Origin: Arthrobacter sp. StoSoilA2
Lineage (GTDB): Bacteria > Actinomycetota > Actinomycetes > Actinomycetales > Micrococcaceae
Assembly (NCBI RefSeq): GCF_019977195.1
Contig: NZ_AP024643.1
Location: 2,542,001-2,606,000 of the forward strand
Reading direction: 5' to 3'
Length of the DNA: 64,000 nucleotides
The notes under the pieces: generated by a model
What the model saw: the letters and a program-made list of their open reading frames with translations, nothing else
Told to the model about the DNA's origin: nothing
Database searches by the model: none
Translations under genes and position numbers: made by a program
Part shown: positions 1-8,773 of the stretch, piece after piece
Layout: every line of letters begins with the position of its first letter
Numbering within the stretch: the stretch's first letter is position 1

Positions 1-44
1 GCCAAAACCAAGAACCGCATGTAGCCCAGCCGATGAAAGAACTG

Positions 45-1724
45 CTAGGCAAGCCTTTCCAACATGAACTGGATCTCGCCGTCCACGAACGTGCCTATTA
101 CGCTGCTTGCCGCAAACTCATCCGGGGCCGTTGTCAGTGGGTCCCGCTCGAACGCGGTGAAGTCGGCGCGTTTGCCCACCGTGATGGAGCCCGAAACGTC
201 CCACAGTCCTGCAGCCCGCGCCGCGTGCGAGGTGTAGCCCTCAAGCGCTTGGAGTGCGGTGAGCGCCTGGGCTGGTGCGATGGGTTCCTGCTCCGGATGT
301 CCGGAACGGCGCCGCAACTGGGCGTCTGCAATGATCGGCAAGGGTGCGTACGGAGCGATCGGCCAGTCGGAGCCGATGCCCACGGTGACTCCGGCCTCGC
401 GGAGGTCCCTGCAACGCCATGCGCGGTCGGCACGGACCTTGCCTAGCCGGGTGGACCAATTGTCACTGTGGTCAGCCACGGAATAATGTGTGCAGTGCGT
501 CGGCTGCATACTCGCCACCACTCCGGCGTGCTGGAAGCGTTCCACCAGCTGGTCGGGCACCGTTTCGATATGTTCAATCCTGTGAACCGTCTGGCGGAGC
601 ACATCCGAGGGCACAACACCGCGGAGCGACTCCAAGGCGTCCAGGACATGTTCCACGCCGGCATCGCCAATGGCGTGTGTCGCCGTCGGGATTCCCCGGG
701 AGGCAAAGTAGCGGACCGCAGCTGTGTATTCTTCCGGCCGTGGCCAGAATGGCGCAGTGGACTGGCCGTACAGGTCCGGCTCGTAAAGCCACGCCGTCCC
801 ATTGTCCACGGTTCCATCAACGAACAGTTTGATGGCCTCGATCGACCAGCGGCGTCCGCCGGTGCCTACGGTGCGGGCAAGCTGCTTCCATTCGGCAACG
901 CCAGTGCCCGGCATGCACCACGGCGCACTCCGCAACCGCAGCGGCAGCCCGCCGTCGGCTTCCAAAGCCTGAAGTAGAGCCGTCGACTCCTCGTCATGGT
1001 CCATGACGTGCCCGCCGGTCAGGCCGGACCGGGCGAAGTCCCGGAGCAAGACACCCAGGCGGGTCTTGCGGTCCTCAAACGATTCCTTGGGAATGTGACG
1101 CTGCACCAGTTCAATGGCCGCCGCTTCCAGGAGCATCCCGGTGGGGACGCCGTCGGCGTCGCAGACCACCTCGGCGGACTGGTCGAATTCAACGCGGCCA
1201 CTGATCCCGGCCAATTCCAGTGCCCGGCTGTTCGCCAACGCCGAATGCCCGTCGAACAAACGGATCATCGCTGGCCGGTCTCCGGAGACCTCGTCGAGCA
1301 CACTCCGGTGCAGGGGTACTGGGCCAAACGCGTTCGGATTCAGACCCCACGCACGCAACCAGCCGCCGTCGTCCGATGTCACTGGGCCGGTCGTTGATTC
1401 TGCGCCGTTCATTGATTCTGACTGCAGCAGCGCGCGTACTTCAGCCAAAGTCGACGCGCCGGACAGATCACAGCCGATGGTCAGGTCCAGGCCAAACACC
1501 GGGTGGATGTGGCAATCCACCAGGCCTGGCGTAAGTGTCGCACCGCCAAGGTCCACTACCCGTGTACTTGGCCCACGCCACTGCTGGGCATCCTCCCGGG
1601 TTCCGACGGCGGCAATCAACCCGTCGCGGACGGCAACGGCCTGAATGGCCGGTCGGGAACCGTTATCCGGGCGGTCGTCGAGTGTGTGGATGGTGTCGGC
1701 AAGGACAATGAGGTCAGGAGTCAT
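45..1724 (-). CDS. YtcJ-like metal-dependent amidohydrolase
   Basis: Cytoplasmic hydrolase of the amidohydrolase superfamily, 559 residues from the ATG at 1724. The metal-binding HxH (VDCHIHP, about residues 72-74) follows the short N-terminal beta domain. Later family signatures include THAIGDAG, RIEHIE and GSDWP, the last carrying the conserved Asp. An upstream in-frame start at 1769 would add 15 residues lying inside the permease gene. The 1724 start overlaps the permease stop by 11 bases and begins MTPDLIVLADTI, a normal start for this family. The permease next door suggests that an imported amide or amine-type compound is cleaved here. The real substrate cannot be read from sequence. Confidence 0.9.
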   Translation of the reverse strand: MTPDLIVLADTIHTLDDRPDNGSRPAIQAVAVRDGLIAAVGTREDAQQWRGPSTRVVDLGGATLTPGLVDCHIHPVFGLDLTIGCDLSGASTLAEVRALLQSESMNGAESTTGPVTSDDGGWLRAWGLNPNAFGPVPLHRSVLDEVSGDRPAMIRLFDGHSALANSRALELAGISGRVEFDQSAEVVCDADGVPTGMLLEAAAIELVQRHIPKESFEDRKTRLGVLLRDFARSGLTGGHVMDHDEESTALLQALEADGGLPLRLRSAPWCMPGTGVAEWKQLARTVGTGGRRWSIEAIKLFVDGTVDNGTAWLYEPDLYGQSTAPFWPRPEEYTAAVRYFASRGIPTATHAIGDAGVEHVLDALESLRGVVPSDVLRQTVHRIEHIETVPDQLVERFQHAGVVASMQPTHCTHYSVADHSDNWSTRLGKVRADRAWRCRDLREAGVTVGIGSDWPIAPYAPLPIIADAQLRRRSGHPEQEPIAPAQALTALQALEGYTSHAARAAGLWDVSGSITVGKRADFTAFERDPLTTAPDEFAASSVIGTFVDGEIQFMLERLA

Positions 1725-3171
1725 GGGTTTCGAAGCTTCCAATCCGGGCGAAGATGTGAGGGCGGGCACTGCGCAATCTGCGGGCTGTCAGCAGGCCTGC
1801 CAGGAAAACAAGGGGGGTCACCAACAGGAGGATGGTGTTGGTAAGGGCATCGGCGAAAGTCAGCAGTTCGATGTTGATGGCGATCAGGGCAACCACACCG
1901 AAGAGCAGGATGGCTGAAGCGATGCTCAAAGGAATGAGCAGCCGGTTGGTCACGGCTTCCGGGTTGCGCCGAAGGTAGATGAATGCTGCTACGGACACCA
2001 GTCCCTGCAACGCGACAATGCCGAAGATGCCGGGGGTGTTGACCCAGATCAGCAGCTGCTTGTAAGGATCGGCGCCGGCGATGGCGCAAATAATGATGAC
2101 GATGGCTGCGAGGGCTGTCTGGATCTGTCCGGCGCGGTGCGGGGACTTGTACTTCGGATGGGTCCTCCCGAGGAAAGCGGGAAGGACGCCGTCCTTTGCC
2201 AGCATGTAAACGTAGCGGTTGATGGCATTGTGGAAGGCAAGCTGGGAAGCATAGACACTGGTCACGATCAGCACGTACATGACAACCTCGGCCCACGGAC
2301 CCACGTAGTGATTGATCGTGGCGAAGAACATGCCGTCGGCCAACTCACCTGCAGCTGCCATCACGTCACCATCGCCGTAGGCCTGGATGACCGTCCACAC
2401 GATGAACGCATAGAACACGGACATGAAGCCGACCGCGATGTAGGTTGCCCGCGGGACGGACTTGTCCGGGTTTCGGGCTTCACGGCGGTACAGCACGGTG
2501 GATTCAAAGCCCATGAAAGCGGCGAAGCAGATGGCAAGGATGGCCAGGACGCCAGGGGTGAACGCATGCTCGGGGGAGAAGGAGGCAAGACTGATGCCTT
2601 GGGCGCCCCCGTTCGCCAGGATGCCGGCGCCCATGACGGCAAGGATGGCGGTCTCGGCAATGAGCAGGACACCCAGGACCTTTGCCCCGACGTCGATGCC
2701 CCGATAGCCAAGGAACCAGACGGCAGCGACGGCCATCAAGGCGACTGCGGGCCATGGGACGTCCAGGCCGAAGAGTGTTCGGAGCATGGCCTGGGTCTGG
2801 ACTGCGAAGAGCCCGTAGACGCCGATCTGCAGGCAGTTATAAGAGACGATGGCGAGGATGGCGGAGGCCAGACCTACCGTTTTTCCCATGGCAAGAGTGA
2901 TGTAGGTGTAGAAGCCGCCGGCTGCTTTGACGTGCTTGGTCATGGCCATGAAAGCCACAGCGAAGATCAAGAGAACGGCGCCGGCGATGACGTAGCCCAT
3001 GGGGGCGCCAATGCCCCCGATGCCAATGGCCACAGGTGCCACACCGGCCATCACGGTCAGGGGGGCTGCTGCGGAGATGACCAGGAAGGCAATGCCGCCT
3101 GTGCCGATGGCATTTTTCTTGAGCCCGTTTCCAGCATCCGCTGCAGGAGGGCGGGTTTCGATTTCAGACAT
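1714..3171 (-). CDS. APC-family amino acid/polyamine permease
   Basis: Integral membrane protein of 485 residues with about twelve hydrophobic segments and the N-terminal GxxGIAFLVISAAAPL-type region of the amino acid-polyamine-organocation superfamily. An SD-like GAGGAC precedes the ATG. It is the first gene of a two-gene operon with the amidohydrolase (11-base overlap), and it is divergent from a TetR regulator. A 27-base inverted repeat lies between them. This is an uptake-plus-hydrolysis arrangement. The substrate is unknown; amino acids, amines and small amides are all possible. Confidence 0.88.
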   Translation of the reverse strand: MSEIETRPPAADAGNGLKKNAIGTGGIAFLVISAAAPLTVMAGVAPVAIGIGGIGAPMGYVIAGAVLLIFAVAFMAMTKHVKAAGGFYTYITLAMGKTVGLASAILAIVSYNCLQIGVYGLFAVQTQAMLRTLFGLDVPWPAVALMAVAAVWFLGYRGIDVGAKVLGVLLIAETAILAVMGAGILANGGAQGISLASFSPEHAFTPGVLAILAICFAAFMGFESTVLYRREARNPDKSVPRATYIAVGFMSVFYAFIVWTVIQAYGDGDVMAAAGELADGMFFATINHYVGPWAEVVMYVLIVTSVYASQLAFHNAINRYVYMLAKDGVLPAFLGRTHPKYKSPHRAGQIQTALAAIVIIICAIAGADPYKQLLIWVNTPGIFGIVALQGLVSVAAFIYLRRNPEAVTNRLLIPLSIASAILLFGVVALIAINIELLTFADALTNTILLLVTPLVFLAGLLTARRLRSARPHIFARIGSFETHDS

Positions 3172-3216
3172 GGTGTCCTCGGAGATCTAATGCGGGGAGA
3201 TTTGGGGGGAGCCGAT

Positions 3217-3243
3217 CGATAAGCGAAAGGCTTTCGTTTATCG
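3217..3243. promoter_or_regulatory. Inverted-repeat operator between APC permease and TetR gene
   Basis: CGATAAGCGAAAG (3217-3229), a single central G, then CTTTCGTTTATCG (3231-3243). The arms are complementary except for one G/T position. It lies 46 bases upstream of the permease ATG and 83 bases upstream of the TetR ATG, as expected for an operator bound by the adjacent TetR protein to control both genes. The assignment is inferred from position and symmetry only. Confidence 0.6.
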
Positions 3244-3325
3244 TAGAGCCTTGTGATTGGGCGCACAATACCTTTGCCCAAACTTCTGGCTAGAGTCGTA
3301 ACAACACATTGATTGGAGAACCCGA

Positions 3326-3943
3326 ATGCCACGCCCGCTGGTTCCGCTGATATCCATCGACGCACTCGTCACGGCCGCCTTGGAACTGGTGGACGAGGCC
3401 GGGGACTTCAGCCTGCCCAAACTGGCCAAGAGGATCGGCGTCAGTCAATCGTCCATCTACAACCATGTCAGCGGCCGCGAACAAATACTGGAGCTGATGC
3501 GGGGACGGATCATCGCCCAGAGCCCTTACGCCCTCCATGAAGGGCAGGACTGGGAGGACGCCCTCAGGGTCATCGTCCGCGCCTACCGCGACGCCTTCGC
3601 CCGGCACCCCCGCCTGGCGCCCCTGCTGGTCTTGCAAACTGTGCAGGACGATCAGGTACTGGCTCTCTATGAGAGTCTGGCGGTCGCCCTCGAAAATGCC
3701 GGTTTCCAGGGACAGGATGTGGTTTCGGCCATCTCCACGATCGACAGTTTTGCCTTGGGATTTGCGTTGGACCTGGCCGCTCCCGACGTCGTGTGGGCCC
3801 CTCCCGCTGACGGCTACCCGGCCCTTACCCAGGCGTTAACGCACGCGGGTCCGCCGGACAAGCGGGGTGAAGCAGCCTTCGATTTCGGTTTGGAGATCCT
3901 GGTAGCCGGGCTCCGTTCACGCCTCAACTCCCCGGTGCTGTGA
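3326..3943 (+). CDS. TetR-family transcriptional regulator
   Basis: 205-residue one-domain repressor. The N-terminal helix-turn-helix is clear (FSLPKLAKRIGVSQSSIYNH, about residues 28-47), and the rest is a helical ligand-binding domain that I cannot assign to a ligand class. GGAG at 3314-3317 is spaced 8 bases from the ATG. The gene is divergent from the permease/amidohydrolase operon and probably controls it through the palindrome at 3217-3243. Its stop codon overlaps the GTG of the M50 protease (GTGA, 3940-3943), so the two may be translationally coupled. Confidence 0.85.
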   Translation: MPRPLVPLISIDALVTAALELVDEAGDFSLPKLAKRIGVSQSSIYNHVSGREQILELMRGRIIAQSPYALHEGQDWEDALRVIVRAYRDAFARHPRLAPLLVLQTVQDDQVLALYESLAVALENAGFQGQDVVSAISTIDSFALGFALDLAAPDVVWAPPADGYPALTQALTHAGPPDKRGEAAFDFGLEILVAGLRSRLNSPVL

Positions 3944-4000
3944 ACGTTGCTGTGAACGTTGCTTTGAACCCCGCTGTGAATTCTGCTGTGAATCCTGTAC
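3938..4000 (+). repeat. Degenerate 12-bp tandem repeat at the 5' end of the M50 gene
   Basis: About five imperfect copies of a 12-base unit close to GCTGTGAACGTT run across the TetR stop codon and the first codons of the M50 protease gene. They give an Asn-x-Ala-Val pattern (NVAVNVALNPAVNSAVNP). Each copy supplies an in-frame GTG or near-GTG, which makes the true start ambiguous. Confidence 0.75.
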
Positions 4001-4722
4001 AAACCTGGTGGGCGGCTGTGGTCCGTGGCTTCACCGACGTCCACACTACGGCCGTGCCACTATCTGCGTTGGTGGCGATTCTTGCCGCAGCAACCATTTT
4101 GAGCATCCCTCGAGCCACGTGGCGATGGTTCGGTCTCTACGTCACCTTCGTCCATGAACTGGGCCACGCCTATGCCGCCCTCATGACGGGGCGATTCGTC
4201 CACAGCCTCCGCATCGGACTGGATCATTCGGGCCGTCTCGTCAGCAGCGGCCGGAGCCCCTTTGGTGCGGCCTGGTCAGGGTTCTGGGGATACCCCGCGC
4301 CCGCGGTCGTGGGACTTGCCTTGATCGCTGCGTTCGCCGCCGGCCGGTCAGGGGCTGCAATGTCCGTAGGCGCCCTCATCCTGCTGGTCTCCCTGATTTT
4401 CCTGCGCAACCTGACAGGGATCCTCGTGGCGGTGGTCAGCGCAGCTATCGCCCAGCTTTTGGTCTTCTTCGGATCTCCCACAATCGTTGACTACGCTGTG
4501 CTGGCCTTGGGGATCGCCCTGTCAGTGGGTGCCGTGCGCGACCTTTTCAAGCTTGCCGGTGTCCATACACGGCGCCGGAACCGGCTCGCAGCCTCGGACG
4601 CCTACATCCTTGGCCAAACCACGGGTGTCCCGTCATTCCTGTGGCTGACAGGATTCTCCGTAGTCATCACAGGAAGCACTGTAACCTCAGCATGGTTGTT
4701 GTGGGGCATGGTGCCGGCCTAG
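3940..4722 (+). CDS. M50-family membrane metalloprotease-like protein
   Basis: 260-residue polytopic membrane protein with the zinc-protease motif HELGH (about residues 72-76) at the end of a transmembrane helix, followed by several more hydrophobic helices. This matches M50 (site-2 protease-like) proteins that cleave within membranes. The second metal-ligand motif is not obvious by eye. The GTG at 3940 is the longest start; GTGs at 3952 and 3976 are equally possible because the start region is a 12-bp tandem repeat. It follows the TetR gene with a GTGA overlap. Substrate unknown. Confidence 0.75.
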   Translation: MNVAVNVALNPAVNSAVNPVQTWWAAVVRGFTDVHTTAVPLSALVAILAAATILSIPRATWRWFGLYVTFVHELGHAYAALMTGRFVHSLRIGLDHSGRLVSSGRSPFGAAWSGFWGYPAPAVVGLALIAAFAAGRSGAAMSVGALILLVSLIFLRNLTGILVAVVSAAIAQLLVFFGSPTIVDYAVLALGIALSVGAVRDLFKLAGVHTRRRNRLAASDAYILGQTTGVPSFLWLTGFSVVITGSTVTSAWLLWGMVPA

Positions 4723-4807
4723 TACCCGTTGGCCGCTTCGCCGGCGGCTCTTCGTCCGCAACTGGGTCTTGCCCTGTGGTCGCCTCAGGGTGTCCAATCC
4801 TCTTACA

Positions 4808-4834
4808 CGTTCGAACCTTTCGACGCGTTCGAAC
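4808..4834. promoter_or_regulatory. Duplicated CGTTCGAAC element upstream of the EF-G-like gene
   Basis: CGTTCGAAC occurs at 4808-4816 and again at 4826-4834, 18 bases apart. Each copy contains the 8-base palindrome GTTCGAAC. The pair ends 32 bases before the ATG of the EF-G-like gene. The spacing does not fit the actinobacterial LexA box (TCGAAC-N4-GTTCGA), so another regulator or a promoter role is more likely. Confidence 0.4.
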
Positions 4835-4866
4835 TCCGAGCTTGGATACGACACCAGGAGGTGCTC

Positions 4867-6951
4867 ATGTCCGCGAAGGGCACACGGGAGACGGCCAAGG
4901 CGGCCGGACCCGGCACACCCGAGTCCCGGCGAAGCGAGAACGGTACGGCTCTGGCGGCAAGCGATCCTGCCAAGATACGCAACGTGGCACTCGTGGGGCA
5001 TTCAGGTGCAGGGAAGTCGATGCTGGTGGAGGCCCTGTTGGCGGCGACCGGGGCCATCACCAGGATGGGCTCGATCACCGAGGGGACTACCGTCAGTGAT
5101 TCAGACCCTTCAGCCATCCACCAGCAGAGGTCCGTCACCTTGTCTGTGGCCCCGATACTGGTGGGCGAGGTCAAGGTGAACCTGATCGACACTCCGGGGT
5201 ACACGGATTTCACAGGGGAATTACGAGCAGGGTTGAGGGCTGCCGATGCGGCCCTCTTTGTCGTGTCCGCCGTGGACGGCATCGACGGCGCCACCATCGC
5301 CTTGTGGGGTGAATGCGAGAAGATCCGCATGCCGAGGGCTGTCGTAGTCAGCCGCCTGGACCACCCCCGCGCAGACTTCAGTGCCGCCGTCGTGCGTTGC
5401 CAGGAAGCCTTCGGCGAGTCCGTTCTCCCGCTGTACCTGCCTTCCGGGGGAGAACTGGCAGGCGTGCTCCACGGAAGCAGCAATGATCCTGCCGTGGAGG
5501 AAGCACGCGGTCCGTTGATTGAAGGAATCATTGCCGAGAGCGAAGACGAGACGTTGATGGACCGCTACCTGGGCGGTGAAGAGTTGCCGCTGGAGGACCT
5601 CATCAAGGACCTGGAGACCGCTGTGGCCAGGGGCTCCTTCTTCCCGGTGATGGCTACCTCGGCGGAAACGGGTTTGGGGCTTCCCGAGCTCATGGCACTG
5701 ATGATCGATGCGCTGCCGTCGCCGCTGGAACGAACCGCACCCCCGGTGATGAAGCTCGACGGTTCGTCCCTGAAACCGCTGGATTGCGACCCCGCAGGAC
5801 GCCTGGCTGCCGAGGTGGTACGGACGACTGTGGACCCATTCCTCGGCCGCGTGTGCCTGGTCCGTGTTTTTTCCGGAACCCTCCGTGAAGATACAGCCAT
5901 CCACATCGGCGGCAGGGGATTGGCGGACAGGGGCCACGAGGACCACGACAGCGATGAACGCGTCACGCATCTGTACTCGCCCGTCGGATCAAGCCTGAAA
6001 GCTGTCTCCCAGTGCATCGCAGGTGACATTTGTGCCCTCAGCAAGCTGGCAAACGCGGAAACCGGGGACACGGTCTCTGACAAGGACGCCCCCCTGCTGA
6101 TCGAAACCTGGAACATGCCTGAACCGCTGATGCCCATAGCGATCGAAGGAATGTCCCGTAGCGACGAGGACGCGCTGGCCAAAAGCATAGGAAAGGTAGT
6201 CGCGGCAGATCCGACGCTTCGGGTGGAACGCAACCAGGACACGCACCAGCTGATCCTGTGGTGCACGGGTGAAGCGCATGCCGAGGTGATCCTGGACAGG
6301 CTGCGCAACCAGGGCGTCAAACTTCAAACCGTGGAGGTCATCACACCGTTGCGGGAGACCTTCGCCAGCAAGGCAGCCGGGCACGGCCGGCACGTCAAGC
6401 AATCCGGCGGACATGGGCAGTTCGCTATCTGCGACATCGAGGTCGAGCCCCTGGCGCGCGGGGAGGGGTTTGAATTCGCTGACAAGACGGTGGGCGGTGT
6501 CATTCCCGGTACGTTCGTCACTTCCGTGGAAAAGGGCGTCCGCTCCCAGATGCTGAAGGGCGTTTCGGCCGGGTTCCCCGTGGTGGATATCAAAGTCACC
6601 TTGGTGGGCGGAAAAACCCACAGTGTGGATTCCTCGGACGCAGCCTTCCAGGCCGCCGGCGCCTTGGCCCTCCGCGAAGCCGCGGCAACGGCCAAAATCC
6701 AGTTGCTTGAGCCCGTGTCAGCCGTTGTGGTCAGTGTCCCGGACGAACATGTCGGGGCTGTGATGAGTGATTTGTCCGGCCGAAGGGGACGGGTGACAGG
6801 CACGACGGCAGCCAACGGCGAAGGCACTGAGATCACCGCCGAGGTCCCTGACCAGGAACTTCGGCGCTACGCCGTGGAACTTCGCGCCCTGACAGCGGGC
6901 ACCGGCCGCTTCCGGAGATCCTACCTGCGCCACGAGCCGGTGCCGAAGTAG
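4867..6951 (+). CDS. Elongation factor G-like translational GTPase
   Basis: 694-residue EF-G paralogue of the actinobacterial EF-G-like/EF-G2 type. G1 is GHSGAGKS (about 44-51), G3 DTPGY (108-112). G4 reads SRLD (162-165) where translational GTPases have NKxD. Domains II-V follow, with the domain IV/V region ending in the usual C-terminal RFRRSY. The start is the ATG at 4867 behind a strong AGGAGG (4857-4862). An upstream in-frame ATG at 4729 would add 46 unrelated residues. No tuf, rpsG or rpsL is nearby, so this is not the housekeeping fusA. Its role could be an alternative translocation or ribosome-recycling factor. Confidence 0.88.
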   Translation: MSAKGTRETAKAAGPGTPESRRSENGTALAASDPAKIRNVALVGHSGAGKSMLVEALLAATGAITRMGSITEGTTVSDSDPSAIHQQRSVTLSVAPILVGEVKVNLIDTPGYTDFTGELRAGLRAADAALFVVSAVDGIDGATIALWGECEKIRMPRAVVVSRLDHPRADFSAAVVRCQEAFGESVLPLYLPSGGELAGVLHGSSNDPAVEEARGPLIEGIIAESEDETLMDRYLGGEELPLEDLIKDLETAVARGSFFPVMATSAETGLGLPELMALMIDALPSPLERTAPPVMKLDGSSLKPLDCDPAGRLAAEVVRTTVDPFLGRVCLVRVFSGTLREDTAIHIGGRGLADRGHEDHDSDERVTHLYSPVGSSLKAVSQCIAGDICALSKLANAETGDTVSDKDAPLLIETWNMPEPLMPIAIEGMSRSDEDALAKSIGKVVAADPTLRVERNQDTHQLILWCTGEAHAEVILDRLRNQGVKLQTVEVITPLRETFASKAAGHGRHVKQSGGHGQFAICDIEVEPLARGEGFEFADKTVGGVIPGTFVTSVEKGVRSQMLKGVSAGFPVVDIKVTLVGGKTHSVDSSDAAFQAAGALALREAAATAKIQLLEPVSAVVVSVPDEHVGAVMSDLSGRRGRVTGTTAANGEGTEITAEVPDQELRRYAVELRALTAGTGRFRRSYLRHEPVPK

Positions 6952-6955
6952 TTCC

Positions 6956-7621
6956 TCAACTGTTTTCCCTCATGAATCCTGCCACCGCGGGTGCAAGCGA
7001 GGCACCTATCTCGGCGGCACTGCGCTTGAGGCCCTTGACCACGAACGAATGGTCTGCATTTTCGCTCCACTGGAGAGTCGCCGTCGTGCCTATCCTGGCC
7101 ACCACAGACTCCAGGAGTTCCGGTGTCGCGAAGGTATCGCGGGTGCCCTGAAGGAACAGCATGGGCACCGTTATCCCGTAGAGGTGTTCATCGCGGAGCT
7201 TCTCCGGTTTGCCCGGCGCGTGGAGTGGATAACCGAGATACACCAGGCCACCCGCGGGCATTCCCTCAGCCACGGCCATGGAGGCCATCCGTCCGCCAAA
7301 GGATTTTCCCCCCGCCCACAACGGTTCATCGCCTGCCAGTTCTGCGGCCTTTTCCATGACGGCGCGCCACGTGGCTATGGCTGCCGGCGGGCGGTCAGGG
7401 AAGCGTCGCCCGGCTTCCCGGTACGGAAAATTGAAGCGCAGCGTACTGACGCCTTCCTCCGCCATCGCTTCGGCAAATCCCTGCAGGAAGGGGTGTTCCT
7501 TTCCGGCTCCGGCGCCGTGGGCAACTACGAGGGTGGCGAACGACTTCTCCGGACGGACGTGGATTCCCGATACCTTGGTGTCTCCCATGGCAACAGTCAG
7601 GGCGGTTTCAGTGTTTGGCAT
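6956..7621 (-). CDS. Small alpha/beta hydrolase (KANL3/Tex30-like)
   Basis: 221-residue alpha/beta hydrolase. It shows the oxyanion region VAHGAGAGKEHPF, a GKSFGGRM nucleophile elbow with Ser, an acidic residue in LQGTRDTFA and the terminal ADHSF histidine. The start chosen (ATG 7621, MPNTETALTV) fits family length. Longer in-frame starts up to 7816 would run into the divergent polymerase gene. It converges on the EF-G-like gene with only 4 bases between stops. Substrate unknown. Confidence 0.8.
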   Translation of the reverse strand: MPNTETALTVAMGDTKVSGIHVRPEKSFATLVVAHGAGAGKEHPFLQGFAEAMAEEGVSTLRFNFPYREAGRRFPDRPPAAIATWRAVMEKAAELAGDEPLWAGGKSFGGRMASMAVAEGMPAGGLVYLGYPLHAPGKPEKLRDEHLYGITVPMLFLQGTRDTFATPELLESVVARIGTTATLQWSENADHSFVVKGLKRSAAEIGASLAPAVAGFMRENS

Positions 7622-7733
7622 GTATCCATCATGAAGCAGTTTGGCCTTGGAGCTGTCAGGCATACTCCCCGCCGCCCGAAAAAAGGAACGCGGGATGCTG
7701 ACGTGAACGCCCTTGACGGGGTAGCTTGTGGCC

Positions 7734-8759
7734 ATGGCGAGCGAATCAGCAACAGTCTCCGTGCCCGGTCCCGAGGGCCCCCGAGAAGTTCGGATTTCAA
7801 GTCCAGGCCGCATCATGTGGCCTGAGGCCGGGCTGACGAAACTGGACCTGGCAAACTACCTGGTGGACGTGGGGGACGCTTTTGTGGCGGCCAACGGCAA
7901 CCGGCCGGTCAGTCTCCAGAGGTACTCGGGCAACATCGAGGGCGAGATGTTCTTCTCCAAGAACCCTCCCAAGGGTGCGCCGGACTACGTCCGCTCGGTC
8001 ATGGTGACTTATCCGAGCGCACGGACGCATCCGCAATTGGTGATCGATGAACCCGCGGCCGCGGTGTGGGCAGCGCAAATGAACACGGTCGTTTTCCACC
8101 CGTGGGCTTCCCGTGCCAACGATCCCGATAACCCCGACCAGCTGCGAATCGACCTCGATCCCCAGCCTGGAACCGACTTTGATGACGCCATACCGGCTGC
8201 GCAGGAACTCCGTGCGTTGTTGGACGAAGCGGGGCTGACGGCCTTCATCAAGACCTCGGGCAACAGGGGACTGCATGTGTATGCGCCCATCCACCCCAAG
8301 CATGAATTCCTGGAAGTGCGCCACGCGGTGATCGCTGCCGGCCGGGAGTTGGAGCGACGGATGCCCGAGAAGGTCACTACAGCATGGTGGAAAGAAGAAC
8401 GCGGGACCAGGATCTTCGTGGACTTCAACCAGGCCAACCGGGACCGGACGATCGCCGGCGCATACAGCCCGCGTGCCGTGCCAAATGCACAGGTATCGTG
8501 CCCGTTGGCGTGGGAAGAGCTGGAGAATTCCGATCCGGCCAAATACACCATCACCACTGTCCCGGACCGGCTGAAGACAACAGGTGACCCGTGGGCAACG
8601 ATGCATGACAAGCCCGGAGACATCGACGTCCTGCTGCAATGGTGGGAGCGCGACGTCAAGAACGGCCAAGGCGAAATGCCGTTCCCACCGGAATTTCCCA
8701 AGATGCCGGGGGAGCCAATGCGGGTGCAGCCCAGCCGGGCGCGCAAGCAGGAGGAATAA
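7734..8759 (+). CDS. LigD-type polymerase/primase domain protein
   Basis: 341-residue stand-alone polymerase domain of the bacterial non-homologous end-joining ligase LigD (archaeo-eukaryotic primase fold). Visible signatures are the catalytic DLD in LRIDLDPQPG, the SGNRGLHVY motif and VDFNQANRDRTIAGAYSPR, which carries the third acidic residue. No ligase or phosphoesterase domain and no ku gene are present in the window, so it works either in trans with a ligase elsewhere or in another repair path. The ATG at 7734 sits 6 bases after TAGCTT (7722-7727), suggesting a leaderless transcript; a GTG at 7728 is the alternative start. Confidence 0.88.
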   Translation: MASESATVSVPGPEGPREVRISSPGRIMWPEAGLTKLDLANYLVDVGDAFVAANGNRPVSLQRYSGNIEGEMFFSKNPPKGAPDYVRSVMVTYPSARTHPQLVIDEPAAAVWAAQMNTVVFHPWASRANDPDNPDQLRIDLDPQPGTDFDDAIPAAQELRALLDEAGLTAFIKTSGNRGLHVYAPIHPKHEFLEVRHAVIAAGRELERRMPEKVTTAWWKEERGTRIFVDFNQANRDRTIAGAYSPRAVPNAQVSCPLAWEELENSDPAKYTITTVPDRLKTTGDPWATMHDKPGDIDVLLQWWERDVKNGQGEMPFPPEFPKMPGEPMRVQPSRARKQEE

Positions 8760-8773
8760 ACGCAGGAGCAGGT

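Noticed and set aside
2137..3222. 361-codon frame opposite the APC permease
   Set aside because: His/Asp/Gly-rich translation typical of the complement of a hydrophobic membrane protein gene.
6898..6944. GGCACCGGC/GCCGGTGCC arms at the end of the EF-G-like gene as a terminator
   Set aside because: The loop is 29 bases and there is no U-run; likely coincidental coding sequence.
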